From assembly GCA_003599275.1 (NCBI GenBank), contig QZJG01000049.1, positions 1-46,594 of the forward strand: 46,594 nucleotides of DNA, given 5' to 3'. The position numbers were made by a program, and so were the translations under genes. Below are positions 8,806 through 17,831 of this stretch, piece by piece (the first letter of the stretch is position 1; each line of letters opens with the position of its first letter). Below the pieces are notes generated by a model, which was not told the DNA's origin, ran no database searches, and saw nothing but the letters and a program-made list of their open reading frames with translations. Origin of the DNA: Nitrospiraceae bacterium (GTDB lineage: Bacteria > Nitrospirota > Thermodesulfovibrionia > UBA6902).

Positions 8806-10599
8806 ATGTTACGCGACAAATACTGCTGTGAAATAAACGAACAGGATATCGGCTCAAGTATTAATATCGCCGGCTGGGCGAACAAGTGGCGGGACCACGG
8901 CGGCGTTATTTTTATTGACCTCAGGGACAGAAGCGGGATCGTTCAGGTAGTATTTAATCCCGAGAACAATCCGGAGGTCCATCAGGTCGCCCACAAGGTG
9001 CGAAACGAATTTGTCCTTCAGATAAAAGGCGATGTCAGGAGGAGGCCGGAGGGCACGGAGAATTCCTCGATTCCCACGGGCCAGGTTGAAATTGTCGCAG
9101 AAGAACTGAAGATACTGAATGACTGCAAGCCCCTTCCGTTCATGATAGAGGATGATACCGATGCGTCGGAATCCTTGCGTTACAAACACAGATACCTTGA
9201 CCTCAGAAGGCCGATAATACAACGTAACATCGTCATCCGTCATATAGCGGCAAAGAGCATCCGCGATTATCTCGATTCACGGGGATTTCTGGAGATAGAA
9301 ACACCCGTGCTGACAAAGAGCACGCCGGAAGGCGCGAGGGACTATCTTGTGCCGAGCAGGACGAACCCCGGACAGTTCTTTGCGCTGCCCCAGTCGCCGC
9401 AGTTGTTCAAACAGATACTTATGGTGTCCGGTCTCGAAAGGTACTATCAGATAGTCAAATGCTTCCGTGACGAAGATCTGAGGGCGGACAGGCAGCCTGA
9501 ATTTACACAGGTGGACATGGAGATGTCTTTCATTGACAGGGAAGATATCATTGCTGTTGTCGAGGCCATGATAAAGAAGGTCTTCACGGATACAATCGGC
9601 GCGGAGACCGGAATACCGTTTCAGAGGTTGACTTATCAGGAGTCAATGGAGCGGTTCGGCTGCGACAAGCCGGATTTGAGGTTTTCATTGGAACTTAAAA
9701 ATGTGGGCGACATTGTAAAAGAATCATCGTTCAAGGTGTTCCTCGACACCATATCGAAAGGCGGAATTGTAAAAGGCATCAATGCAAAAGGCCTTGCCGG
9801 TTATTCGAGAAAAGAACTTGACGACCTCACAAAAGAAGTACAGGGCTTCGGCGCAAAGGGCCTTGCATGGATAAAGATCAAAAACGGTTTTGAATCCCCG
9901 ATCGCGAAATTTTTCCCCGAACAGGCATTAAAGGCGATTGCCGAAAGGTTTGAAGCGGAAGAGGGCGATCTCCTCCTTTTTGTCGCTGACAAGGAGAAGG
10001 TTGCCAATGACTGTCTCTCGAGGCTCAGAAATGAACTGGCTAAAAGACTTAATCTGATCCAGGAGGGAGTTTACAGGTTTGTATGGATAACGGACTTCCC
10101 GCTCTTTGAATGGAACGATGAAGAAAAGAGATACGAGGCCATGCATCACCCGTTTACAAGCCCGATGGAAGATGATATTGATGATTTTCTTTCTGTTCCC
10201 GGCCCTGAACTTCTAACTCCTGACTCTAAACTCTCTTCTCTCCGCGCGCAGGCTTATGACATTGTCCTGAACGGCTACGAGATCGGCGGCGGCAGCATCC
10301 GTATTCATAAGAAGGAAGTGCAGGACAGGATGTTTCAGCTTCTGAACATAACTCCTGAAGATGCAAGTGCAAAGTTCGGCTTTCTCCTTGAGGCGTTTGA
10401 ATACGGAGCGCCCCCTCACGGAGGCATTGCGCTTGGGCTCGACAGACTTGTCATGATAATAACAGGCGCACAATCGATTAGAGACGTAATCGCGTTCCCC
10501 AAAACACAGAAAGCCATCTGCCCTCTCAGCAACGCCCCGTCTGAAGTTGACGCAAAGCAGTTGAAGGAACTTAGCATTAAATTGGATTTAGTCGAGTAA
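8806..10599 (+). CDS. aspS: Aspartyl-tRNA synthetase
   Basis: Charges tRNA-Asp (or tRNA-Asp/Asn if non-discriminating). The N-terminal OB-fold anticodon-binding domain contains [16 protein letters not shown]. The class II core has motif 2-type [19 protein letters not shown] and a C-terminal motif 3-type [11 protein letters not shown], with the GAD insertion domain between, so this is the bacterial type. The length (597) is normal. An unusual peptide, [12 protein letters not shown] (about residues 467-478), falls in the loop before [22 protein letters not shown] and is encoded by repeat R3. The upstream spacer is repeat DNA; AAGGAAACC lies just before the ATG. Confidence 0.98.
   Translation: MLRDKYCCEINEQDIGSSINIAGWANKWRDHGGVIFIDLRDRSGIVQVVFNPENNPEVHQVAHKVRNEFVLQIKGDVRRRPEGTENSSIPTGQVEIVAEELKILNDCKPLPFMIEDDTDASESLRYKHRYLDLRRPIIQRNIVIRHIAAKSIRDYLDSRGFLEIETPVLTKSTPEGARDYLVPSRTNPGQFFALPQSPQLFKQILMVSGLERYYQIVKCFRDEDLRADRQPEFTQVDMEMSFIDREDIIAVVEAMIKKVFTDTIGAETGIPFQRLTYQESMERFGCDKPDLRFSLELKNVGDIVKESSFKVFLDTISKGGIVKGINAKGLAGYSRKELDDLTKEVQGFGAKGLAWIKIKNGFESPIAKFFPEQALKAIAERFEAEEGDLLLFVADKEKVANDCLSRLRNELAKRLNLIQEGVYRFVWITDFPLFEWNDEEKRYEAMHHPFTSPMEDDIDDFLSVPGPELLTPDSKLSSLRAQAYDIVLNGYEIGGGSIRIHKKEVQDRMFQLLNITPEDASAKFGFLLEAFEYGAPPHGGIALGLDRLVMIITGAQSIRDVIAFPKTQKAICPLSNAPSEVDAKQLKELSIKLDLVE
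10211..10242 (+). repeat. TAACTC-type repeat (copy R3) in frame inside aspS
   Basis: The 20-mer TAACTCCTGACTCTAAACTC (10214-10233) is identical to copy R6 beside ssrA (28040-28059), 18 kb away. It is translated in frame as part of a surface loop of AspRS, where homologues I recall are shorter. This is direct evidence that the element family tolerates or targets coding DNA. Confidence 0.75.
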
Positions 10600-10619
10600 G
10601 GATTCTGTTGGGGTCGCTT

Positions 10620-11690
10620 TTAGTTTGACGCCTGAGGCTGGGACGCGTGTCTCTTCTTCCACTTCTCGCCCAGATATTCAAAGACCTGCACCCTTTTGTT
10701 TAACTGATCAACGACATATATCCGGTCTTCACTGTCGATGAATATGCCCGCCGGAAGAAAGAACTGCCCGTTTCCATAGCCCGCTTCTCCTACGAAAAGC
10801 AGCAACTGTCCGTTTTTATCAAAAATCTGGAAGTTCTGAAAAGCCGCGTCAACAACGTATATATGTCCTTCTGAGTCTATTGCTATGCCCTTGGGCCGCG
10901 CAAATGAACCGGGGGCGTCACCGATGCGGCCGATGGTTTTTATATGTTTCCCGTCGGGATTGAAAATCTGGACCCTGAAGTTGTTGGTATCTACAACGTA
11001 AATATTGCCTTCGCCGTCGAGAGCTATATTGGTAGGGAAATTAAAATTGCCGTTGTTGCTTCCCCTTTCGCCGATTGTCATAAGAAGACCGAGATCGATA
11101 GTGCTGTAGGCCCTGACGTTATGCTGTCTGGTGTCAACTACATACAGCCTCCTTCTCTTTTCATCAATGGCAAGTCCGCCCGGATTTTCAAATTCCCCCT
11201 TTGCACCGAGAGCAGTTAAAAGCTCTCCGGCAAGACTGAAAACGAATATCTTGTCATAAGCTGTATCTGTTACATAAATTTTGCCTTCGCGGGAGATGGC
11301 GATGCCTATCGGAGTTTTGAGGCTTACGGAATCTATTTCTGCGCCGATAAAGTCCGTTTTTTTGGCCTTCCTGTCGAAGATAAATATCCTGCCGATGTCC
11401 GTAACATAAATTCTTCCTTCGTTATCCACAGTGACGCCATATGGTTTTGTAAGCTCGAATTCAGTTTTTTCCCCTGAAATTATGGCTTGCAGTAAATTAT
11501 CTTCTTCCTCAAAGTCTTTGCTGGACCCGAAGGTCTCAATAAACTTTATTTTCGGATCATCAGGCGGGAGAGGCCAAAGTATGTTATGGACTTTTTTGTC
11601 CGGGGCCGGAGTACATGCTGTTATGCTGAATAAAATTGTTGTAATTATACATGCAATTAGCAGGCGGATTTTTATCAAGGTTGTATTCAT
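10620..11690 (-). CDS. NHL-repeat beta-propeller lipoprotein
   Basis: About 356 residues from the ATG at 11690. A GTG seven codons upstream (11711) is possible, but the ATG begins a better signal sequence (MNTTLIKIRLL, hydrophobic core, lipobox-like ITAC). After the anchor come six NHL-type blades, each with a variant of GIAIDSEGxIYVVDxxxxxxQIF, for example LAIDEKRRRLYVVDT and GNIYVVDTNNFRVQIF. Such six-bladed propellers are extracytoplasmic binding modules; the ligand cannot be predicted. It lies downstream of the tetraheme cytochrome gene on the same strand, separated by a strong terminator, so it is probably transcribed independently. Confidence 0.88.
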   Translation of the reverse strand: MNTTLIKIRLLIACIITTILFSITACTPAPDKKVHNILWPLPPDDPKIKFIETFGSSKDFEEEDNLLQAIISGEKTEFELTKPYGVTVDNEGRIYVTDIGRIFIFDRKAKKTDFIGAEIDSVSLKTPIGIAISREGKIYVTDTAYDKIFVFSLAGELLTALGAKGEFENPGGLAIDEKRRRLYVVDTRQHNVRAYSTIDLGLLMTIGERGSNNGNFNFPTNIALDGEGNIYVVDTNNFRVQIFNPDGKHIKTIGRIGDAPGSFARPKGIAIDSEGHIYVVDAAFQNFQIFDKNGQLLLFVGEAGYGNGQFFLPAGIFIDSEDRIYVVDQLNKRVQVFEYLGEKWKKRHASQPQASN

Positions 11691-11745
11691 AATAAATATT
11701 GAAAATTGCACAGGCTGATTGTTGTCCGGCTGACTATTATAATAA

Positions 11746-11778
11746 AAAGGGAGGGGAATTTCTCCCCCTCCCTTTTTT
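11746..11778 (-). terminator. Intrinsic terminator of the tetraheme cytochrome gene
   Basis: On the minus strand GGGAGGGGG, a short loop, then CCCCTCCC followed by TTTTTATT. The plus strand also ends in a T-run, so the structure could act bidirectionally. Confidence 0.88.
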
Positions 11779-11802
11779 TAACAAATAAAAACTTACAGAA
11801 AA

Positions 11803-12474
11803 TTATTTCTCATGACATCTCAGGCAGAGAGCGCTGCCGTTGATACTGCTTCTCAGAAACGGTTTGTAGGTGTCATTGTCATGCACGTTGTGGCAAGAGG
11901 CGCACTGAAGGGTCCCTTCAAAAAGAGGGAGATAAGGCTCAACATTATCAACCCGCTTGTCTGAAACCGGAGGTTTCAGTCCACCGTCTTTTGTAGCCAG
12001 GGTAGCATCGTAGGTGAAATTGATTGGGTGATCATCGCTCAAGCTTGTGCCCAAGTTGGCATACCCGGTTAGCTTTTTAGCAACGCCCACTCCTCCGTCC
12101 GATGGTGTCCTGTAAAGGGAATTTACAGCAACGGTGCCGTCATGACATCCCATACACAGCGCAGAAACGGATTGTGAACCAGCTCCCTTTCCGCCAATTT
12201 CAGCGTTGCTCATATCAGCATCGAGGGTAGGACTGGCATAGACGCCGAACGTAGCTGTTTGAGTAACCTGTTTGTTCCAGAGGGGGTCCTGGGCTGTGGC
12301 ATCTGCTGTCTGATGCGGGGTGTGGCAAAATACGCATACCTGATCAGTGTCTGCATCAGGAATATACGGGCCGGGGCCTCCGATCATATTATGCTTTGAA
12401 TTGACGACGCTCCCACCGTAAGCAACTCCTGTTATGAGAAGCATTGGAATTAATAAAGCAAATAATTTTTTCAA
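11803..12474 (-). CDS. Exported tetraheme c-type cytochrome
   Basis: A 223-residue protein with a signal peptide (MKKLFALLIPMLLITGVAYG) and four CXXCH haem-binding sites: CVFCH, CMGCH, CASCH and, at the very end, CLRCH. The motifs are widely spaced and accompanied by extra His residues (HTPHQT, HNVH, DDHPINF), as in the doubled-CXXCH periplasmic cytochromes of sulfur- and metal-metabolising bacteria. It starts with TTG (12474), supported by a perfect AAGGAGGTG nine bases upstream. A structured leader hairpin lies in the 5' UTR. Its redox partner is unknown; the location is periplasmic. Confidence 0.92.
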   Translation of the reverse strand: MKKLFALLIPMLLITGVAYGGSVVNSKHNMIGGPGPYIPDADTDQVCVFCHTPHQTADATAQDPLWNKQVTQTATFGVYASPTLDADMSNAEIGGKGAGSQSVSALCMGCHDGTVAVNSLYRTPSDGGVGVAKKLTGYANLGTSLSDDHPINFTYDATLATKDGGLKPPVSDKRVDNVEPYLPLFEGTLQCASCHNVHDNDTYKPFLRSSINGSALCLRCHEK

Positions 12475-12510
12475 TTATCTTCTCACCTCCTTTCATACTT
12501 ACTATAAGTG

Positions 12511-12546
12511 GCTGTTCAAAGTCTCACAGACTTTTTACTGAACAGC
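12511..12546 (-). promoter_or_regulatory. Two-tier hairpin in the leader of the tetraheme cytochrome gene
   Basis: An outer stem GCTGTTCA/TGAACAGC (12511-12518 with 12539-12546) encloses an inner stem AAGTCT/AGACTT (12519-12524 with 12528-12533). It lies about 35 nt upstream of the TTG start and just outside the Shine-Dalgarno site. It might regulate translation or protect the mRNA. It does not match a riboswitch consensus that I can recall. Confidence 0.5.
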
Positions 12547-13007
12547 TCCCTGCTTTACGGATTGCCTGTTAAGGCTTCGGTGATTTTCTTTATCGGTAAA
12601 TTTTTTCAAAACTTTAATGACGGCGTTAAATATTTTTGTTGCTCCCGCATCCGAAATCTGTTTTTAAAAAAAATACTCAATTTAAAACTCCAAAACTTTA
12701 ATATAAATTCAAAATAAATGCAAGCAGAAAATGCCGCAAAAAATACGGGTTACGGCAATAATTTGAACAATGCATACAAAAGGGAATTGATAAGCAAAAA
12801 TTATAAATTAATTTAAATTTTTATATTGACTCTGTTGCAGCTCTTCCATATCATAGAGGCTCATTAATTCTTCTTGCGAGTATCAAAAGGGATTAATAAA
12901 CCGCAAATAAATCTGCCCTATTACTATTTTAATAGGTGTTTACTCTTTATAAATAGAACAGGTTTTTTTATTGTTATCTTTCATAACGGAGTGAAAAGGA
13001 GAAGCGT
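12547..13007. other. AT-rich divergent promoter region
   Basis: About 460 bp between the minus-strand cytochrome gene and adk. It is very AT-rich, with several A/T runs, and should hold the promoters of both units. I see no gene here; a short open frame at 12508-12717 lacks a ribosome site and coding character. The adk ribosome site (AAAAGGAG) ends the region. Confidence 0.6.
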
Positions 13008-13652
13008 ATGAGACTTGTATTGTTGGGAGCTCCCGGAGCCGGGAAAGGCACACAGGCCAAAAAGCTCATTGAAAAATACGGTATCCCCCAGATTTCAACC
13101 GGAGATATCCTCAGAAAGGCCGTAGCCGACGGGACCCCCCTCGGAAAAGAAGCAAAAATAATTATGGACAAGGGAGAGCTTGTTACCGATTCTATTGTTA
13201 TCGGACTCGTAAAGGAAAGGCTGGCACAGGATGACTGCAAAAAAGGTTACATCCTTGACGGCTTCCCCAGGAACACTTCCCAGGCCGAGACACTCGACAA
13301 AGTGCTTTCGGAGATGAAGTCGCCTCTTGATGTCGCGCTGAGCGTTGATGTCGACAAGGATGACCTCATGAAGAGGCTTACCGGCAGACGCACTTGCAAA
13401 AGCTGTCAGCAGATGTATAATATCTATTTTTCTCAGGCAAAGAAAGACGGCGTATGCGACAAGTGCGGGGGAGATCTCTTCCAGAGGGATGATGATAAGG
13501 AGGCGACAATCAAGAACAGGCTCGATGTATACGAAAAGGCGACCGCGCCTCTTATCGATTATTACGGTAAAAAAGGCATTCTCAAGTCTGTAAAAGGCGT
13601 AGGCAGTATAGACGAGATTTTCAATAAAATCTGTTCAATGTTGGGAGCATAA
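13008..13652 (+). CDS. adk: Adenylate kinase (zinc-binding long form)
   Basis: Catalyses ATP + AMP = 2 ADP. The P-loop GAPGAGKGTQ (residues 7-16) opens the protein, DGFPRN is present, and the long LID carries a four-cysteine zinc site (CKSCQQMY and CDKCGGDL). The length of 214 is typical. It is followed 46 bp later by sat on the same strand. That is functionally apt: AMP released or consumed by APS reductase and ADP/ATP pools are balanced by this enzyme. It may be the first gene of the sulfur operon. Confidence 0.98.
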   Translation: MRLVLLGAPGAGKGTQAKKLIEKYGIPQISTGDILRKAVADGTPLGKEAKIIMDKGELVTDSIVIGLVKERLAQDDCKKGYILDGFPRNTSQAETLDKVLSEMKSPLDVALSVDVDKDDLMKRLTGRRTCKSCQQMYNIYFSQAKKDGVCDKCGGDLFQRDDDKEATIKNRLDVYEKATAPLIDYYGKKGILKSVKGVGSIDEIFNKICSMLGA

Positions 13653-13698
13653 AAATACAGCACGTCAATGGGATTGATAACAAATCAAGGAGGAAGAA

Positions 13699-14913
13699 AT
13701 GGCATTAGTTAATCCGCACGGAAAAGAAAAGAAACTCAAACCCCTTCTTCTCGAAGGCAAGGCGCTTGAAGAAGCAAAGGCAAAGGCAAAGACCCTTACA
13801 CAGGTCAAGATGACCTCGAGGGAAACAGGCGACCTCATCATGTTGGGCATCGGGGGTTTTACCCCGATCGAGGGTTTTATGGGGAAGGCTGACTGGCAGG
13901 GCGTTTGCGACAAATATACAATGGCAGACGGGACCTTCTGGCCGATCCCGATCACCCTTTCAACCACAAAAGGGCAGGCCGACAGCATCAAGATCGGCGA
14001 GGAAATAGCCCTTGTTGATGAGGAAAGCGGCGAAGTAATGGGACTCATGACAGTGAAGGAAAAATATACAATCGACAAGGAGTATGAGTGCAAGAAGGTG
14101 TTCTGGACCACGGATACCGAGCATCCGGGCGTTGCAAAGGTAATGGCGCAGGCAGAGATCAATCTTGCCGGACCGGTAAAGGTCCTGAGCCAGGGTAAAT
14201 TCCCTGAGGAATATCCCGGCATATACCAGACCCCGATGGAATCAAGGAAGTTCTTTGAATCAAAAGGCTGGTCTACTGTGGCTGCATTCCAGACCCGTAA
14301 CCCGATGCACCGCTCCCACGAATACCTCACGAAGATCGCAATTGAAATCTGTGACGGTGTCTATATTCACATGCTTCTTGGAAAATTAAAAGCGGGCGAT
14401 ATTCCTGCTGATGTAAGACAGAATGCTATCGACGCACTGACAGCGAATTATTATGTAAAGGATTCCGTAATGGTCGGAGGCTATCCACTTGATATGAGAT
14501 ATGCCGGCCCGAGGGAAGCGCTGCTGCACGCACTGTTCAGGCAGAATTACGGTTGCAGTCATCTGATCGTCGGACGTGACCATGCAGGTGTCGGCGACTA
14601 CTACGGCCCGTTCGATGCTCATAAAATATTTGATGAGATCCCGGCGAATGCACTTGAGACCAAAGCACTGAAGATAGACCATACATTCTGGTGTCACAAG
14701 TGTGATGGAATGGCTTCTATGAAGACCTGCCCGCACGGCAAGGAAGACAGGCTGATGCTTAGCGGGACGAAACTGAGAAAGATGCTTTCTGAAGGCGAGG
14801 AAGTCTCCGACAAATTCAGCAGGCCGGAAGTTCTTAAGATCCTCAGGGCATACTATGAAGGGTTGACTGAAAAAGTTGAGATAAAGATGCATAAACATGC
14901 GGAAGGCGGATAA
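13699..14913 (+). CDS. sat: Sulfate adenylyltransferase (ATP sulfurylase), dissimilatory type
   Basis: Interconverts ATP + sulfate with APS + PPi. The homomeric Sat family motifs are present: [13 protein letters not shown] (about residues 198-210) and [16 protein letters not shown]. Near the C-terminus is the zinc-site region [19 protein letters not shown] followed by [10 protein letters not shown]. At 404 residues it is the short, kinase-less form found in dissimilatory sulfur metabolism. An AAGGAGG precedes the start. It leads the aprBA-qmoABC-hppA run, separated from aprB by the hairpin repeat R4. Direction (sulfate reduction or sulfur oxidation) cannot be decided here because dsr genes are not in the window. 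Confidence 0.98.
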   Translation: MALVNPHGKEKKLKPLLLEGKALEEAKAKAKTLTQVKMTSRETGDLIMLGIGGFTPIEGFMGKADWQGVCDKYTMADGTFWPIPITLSTTKGQADSIKIGEEIALVDEESGEVMGLMTVKEKYTIDKEYECKKVFWTTDTEHPGVAKVMAQAEINLAGPVKVLSQGKFPEEYPGIYQTPMESRKFFESKGWSTVAAFQTRNPMHRSHEYLTKIAIEICDGVYIHMLLGKLKAGDIPADVRQNAIDALTANYYVKDSVMVGGYPLDMRYAGPREALLHALFRQNYGCSHLIVGRDHAGVGDYYGPFDAHKIFDEIPANALETKALKIDHTFWCHKCDGMASMKTCPHGKEDRLMLSGTKLRKMLSEGEEVSDKFSRPEVLKILRAYYEGLTEKVEIKMHKHAEGG

Positions 14914-14918
14914 AAAAC

Positions 14919-14986
14919 AGGGAGTAGGGGGGGAGGGTGTAGAAAAAACTGCGTCCTACTTCCTATACCCTAAGCCCTACACCCTT
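14919..14986. repeat. TAACTC-family hairpin repeat (copy R4) between sat and aprB
   Basis: A purine arm (GGGAGTAGGGGG then GGAGGGTGTAG, 14919-14942) is followed after about 10 nt by a complementary pyrimidine arm (CCTACTTCCTATACCC then CCCTACACCC, 14954-14985). The whole can fold into a long imperfect hairpin. It sits in a single-strand operon, so it may attenuate or stabilise the message between sat and aprB. Confidence 0.7.
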
Positions 14987-15082
14987 ATTGTAATGAGAGG
15001 GGGTGAAAGTTTAACTATACATAACAAGTAAGGCTTTAAGTGATAAGGCCATTTATTAACTCAAATTTAAAGGAGGTTTAAA

Positions 15083-15502
15083 ATGCCGAGTTTCGTAATC
15101 ACAGAAAAATGTGACGGTTGTAAGGCGCAGGACAAGACTGCATGTCAGTATATTTGTCCTCATGATTTGATGGCACTTGATAGGGAAAAAATGAAGGCGT
15201 ATAATCAGGAGCCGGAGCAGTGCTGGGAGTGTTTTAATTGTGTAAAAATATGCCCTCAGCAGGCTATAGAGGTGAGAGGTTATTCAGACTTTGTTCCGCT
15301 TGGATCCAGCACTATCCCGCTGAGAGGCACTGACTCCATTATGTGGACGATCAAGTTCAGAAATGGTATATTGAAAAGATTTAAATTCCCCATCAGGACC
15401 ACTGTAGAAGGATCGGTTGATCCGTATGCAGGGAAGCCGGCGCCCGACTTCTCAACAATCAAACAACCCGGGTTTTTTACCGCCCCGGCAAGAAAAGAAT
15501 AA
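15083..15502 (+). CDS. aprB: Adenylylsulfate reductase, beta subunit
   Basis: The electron-transfer subunit of APS reductase, carrying two [4Fe-4S] clusters. Cluster ligands are visible as CDGCKAQDKTACQYICPHD and CWECFNCVKICP. The C-terminal tail (from about residue 85, RGTDSIMWTIKF onward) wraps around the alpha subunit in known structures. It is 139 residues long, near the usual size. A strong AAAGGAGG precedes the ATG. aprA follows after 19 bp. Confidence 0.98.
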   Translation: MPSFVITEKCDGCKAQDKTACQYICPHDLMALDREKMKAYNQEPEQCWECFNCVKICPQQAIEVRGYSDFVPLGSSTIPLRGTDSIMWTIKFRNGILKRFKFPIRTTVEGSVDPYAGKPAPDFSTIKQPGFFTAPARKE

Positions 15503-15521
15503 TTAAGGAGGTGAATAAATA

Positions 15522-17525
15522 ATGGAAAAAGAAACTTGTACATTTTCATATTGTGAGAAACCTGCAGTAACTGAAGTTGAATGCGATCTCCTTATCTTGG
15601 GCGGCGGTATGGCAGGCTGCGGAGCAGCTTTCGAGGCATGTCGTTGGGCCAATGAAAAGGGACTGAAGGTCGTTATGGTTGACAAAGCGGCAACAGACAG
15701 AAGCGGCGCTGTTGCGATGGGCTTGTCGGCAATCAATACCTATATCGGAGAGAACAAAGTTGAAGACTATGTAAGGTACGTGAGAAACGACCTGATGGGC
15801 ATCATCAGGGAAGACCTCGTATTTGACCTTGGCAGACACGTTGATGACAGCGTTCAGCACTTTGAAGAGTGGGGTCTTCCTATCTGGAAAAAAGGCGATG
15901 ACGGATTCTCACTTGACGGCTTTCAGGCAGCGGAAGCCGGAAAGAAATCATTGAAAGAGGGCGGCACACCGGTAAGAACAGGAAAATGGCAGATAATGAT
16001 CAACGGTGAGTCCTATAAAGTTATTGTTGCAGAGGCTGCCAAGAAAGCCCTCGCTACCAACCGGGAAAAAACCGGCATGGCTCAGAACCACTTTGAAAGG
16101 GTATTCATAGTGAAGGCTGTTAAAGATACAAACGGGACAAACGTAGCAACTGCCATCGGATTCAGCACAAGAGAAAACAAGATTTACTCCTTTAAGGCAA
16201 AGGCCATGATCTGCGCGACTGCCGGAGCGGTCAACTGCTTCAGGCCGAGGTCGGTCGGCGAAGGTATGGGAAGGACCTGGTATCCTGTGTTTAGCGCTGG
16301 TTCAGGTTATGCATTCGGTATGCAGGCCGGCGCAGAGCTGACCTTGATGGAGAACAGATTCGTGCCCGCCAGATTTAAAGATGGATATGGTCCTGTAGGC
16401 GCATGGTTCCTCTTTTTTAAAGCAAAGGCAACTGACAGCTACGGAGAAGACTATTGTGCCAATAAGGAATATTTTGACGATGCAGTAGCCAGATATGGCG
16501 ATTATGCAAAAGGTCTCGGCACTGCCATCAGGAACCATCTTATGATGAGGGCTATGAAGGACGGCAAAGGTCCGATCCTCATGCAGACCCCTGCAGCTAT
16601 GGCAGCTTTAGGAGCAGCCTTCACCGAGAAACTTGGTGAAAAAGAAGGCAAAAAGAAGATGAAACACCTTGAGGCAGAGGCATGGGAGGACTTCCTTGAC
16701 ATGGCTATCGGACAGGCGTCTATTTGGGCGGCAACTAATATTGAGCCGGACAAGAGCGCTTCCGAGATAATGCCGACCGAGCCGTATCTCCTCGGTTCAC
16801 ACGCAGGCTGCGCAGGGTTCTGGGTAAGCGGCCCTGGTGATATTGCCGGCACACCGGACCATTACAGCTGGGGTTACAACAGGATGTCTACCGTACCCGG
16901 CCTCTTCATGGCTGGCGACGTTGTTGGCGCATCAGGTCACAAGTTCTCGTCAGGTTCACATGCTGAAGGCAGGACAGCGGCAAAGGCTGCGCTGGCATAC
17001 ATCCTTGACCATATGGACTACAAACCATCGCCGAAAATGTCTCTTGATGAGATCGCGGCTGAGCTTTACTTGCCGTTTGAGATCTATGAAAAGTATAAGA
17101 CATATACAACAAGGGCCGATATCAATCCCAATTACATTGGTCCCAAAGCGCTTCAGTTAAGGCTTCAGAAGATTGCCGATGAATACTTCGGTGGAGTCGC
17201 AACATGGTACATGACTTCAAAGACCATGCTTGAAGAAGGCCTCAGGAAGCTTGAGATGCTCAAAGAGGATGCGGCCAAGATGGCAGCAAAAGACCTCCAT
17301 GAGCTCTTAAGGTGCTTTGAGAACTACCACAGGATTTTGTCTGTTGAGGCGCATGCAAGACATATCCTCTTCAGGGAAGAATCCAGATACCCCGGTTACT
17401 ACTACAGGGGTGACTACAACAAGATCGATGATTCGAACTGGAAGTGCTTTACAAATTCCAGGTATGATGCAGAAACCAATACTTGGGAGTTGAAGAAAGT
17501 GCCGTACGTTCAGATGGTTAAGTAG
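15522..17525 (+). CDS. aprA: Adenylylsulfate reductase, alpha subunit
   Basis: The FAD-containing catalytic subunit, which interconverts APS with sulfite + AMP in the cytoplasm. The FAD-binding motif is LLILGGGMAGCGAAFEA (about residues 24-40). Later signature segments include AGCAGFWVSGPGD, MAGDVVGASGHKFSSGSHAEGR and the C-terminal YPGYYYRGDYNKIDD. The length of 667 is normal. The ribosome site is AAGGAGGTG. A strong intrinsic terminator follows, so sat-aprBA and qmoABC may be separately adjustable transcripts. Confidence 0.99.
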   Translation: MEKETCTFSYCEKPAVTEVECDLLILGGGMAGCGAAFEACRWANEKGLKVVMVDKAATDRSGAVAMGLSAINTYIGENKVEDYVRYVRNDLMGIIREDLVFDLGRHVDDSVQHFEEWGLPIWKKGDDGFSLDGFQAAEAGKKSLKEGGTPVRTGKWQIMINGESYKVIVAEAAKKALATNREKTGMAQNHFERVFIVKAVKDTNGTNVATAIGFSTRENKIYSFKAKAMICATAGAVNCFRPRSVGEGMGRTWYPVFSAGSGYAFGMQAGAELTLMENRFVPARFKDGYGPVGAWFLFFKAKATDSYGEDYCANKEYFDDAVARYGDYAKGLGTAIRNHLMMRAMKDGKGPILMQTPAAMAALGAAFTEKLGEKEGKKKMKHLEAEAWEDFLDMAIGQASIWAATNIEPDKSASEIMPTEPYLLGSHAGCAGFWVSGPGDIAGTPDHYSWGYNRMSTVPGLFMAGDVVGASGHKFSSGSHAEGRTAAKAALAYILDHMDYKPSPKMSLDEIAAELYLPFEIYEKYKTYTTRADINPNYIGPKALQLRLQKIADEYFGGVATWYMTSKTMLEEGLRKLEMLKEDAAKMAAKDLHELLRCFENYHRILSVEAHARHILFREESRYPGYYYRGDYNKIDDSNWKCFTNSRYDAETNTWELKKVPYVQMVK

Positions 17526-17534
17526 TTGACTCTA

Positions 17535-17566
17535 TTTGGGGAGGGCGATGCCCTCCCCAAATTTTT
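17535..17566 (+). terminator. Intrinsic terminator after aprA
   Basis: A perfect 12-bp stem, TTTGGGGAGGGC / GCCCTCCCCAAA with a 3-nt loop, then a short T-run. It lies 10 nt past the aprA stop. Confidence 0.92.
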
Positions 17567-17831
17567 AGGCCTGCAAATGAAAATTGCAAATTGTAAAAGG
17601 CTTTTTTGCGATGTGCAATCTCCATATTGCAATTCCTGTACCGGATTTAATATATTTATAGCTGCCTGAATAAAGCAGAGTCAGTCATTATATAAATGCC
17701 AGGTCCGGAATCAAGACCGGATACTGCAAATATCGGAAATCCCGTAGGACAAGGCGGCAGCCGGTCCGTTTCTGCAAAAAGAGAGAGGGATTCCAGTAAA
17801 GTAGGGTTTACTGCCTTTAAGGAGGAAAGAG
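17567..17831 (+). promoter_or_regulatory. aprA-qmoA spacer with ATTGCAA repeats and a leader hairpin
   Basis: About 265 bp without a gene. The left part has imperfect inverted ATTGCAA words (about 17582-17633). The right part ends with AGTAAA-N6-TTTACT (17795-17812) just before the qmoA Shine-Dalgarno site AAGGAGG. Because the terminator precedes it, a qmo promoter is likely here, and the small hairpin could tune qmoA translation. No -35/-10 pair can be named with confidence. Confidence 0.45.

Noticed and set aside
12480..12640. c-di-GMP (GEMM-I) riboswitch before the cytochrome gene
   Set aside because: The minus strand has AGGCAATCC and CAGGGAGC, vaguely like the core, but lacks GACGCAAAGCC and the GGTAGCCGGGTTACC half.
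12508..12717. 69-codon plus-strand frame in the cytochrome-adk spacer
   Set aside because: It runs through the leader hairpin and A/T runs and has no ribosome site.
13665..14330. Long antisense frame over sat (and similar ones over relA, hppA, groL)
   Set aside because: Shadows of strongly conserved genes in the opposite strand; no start signals.
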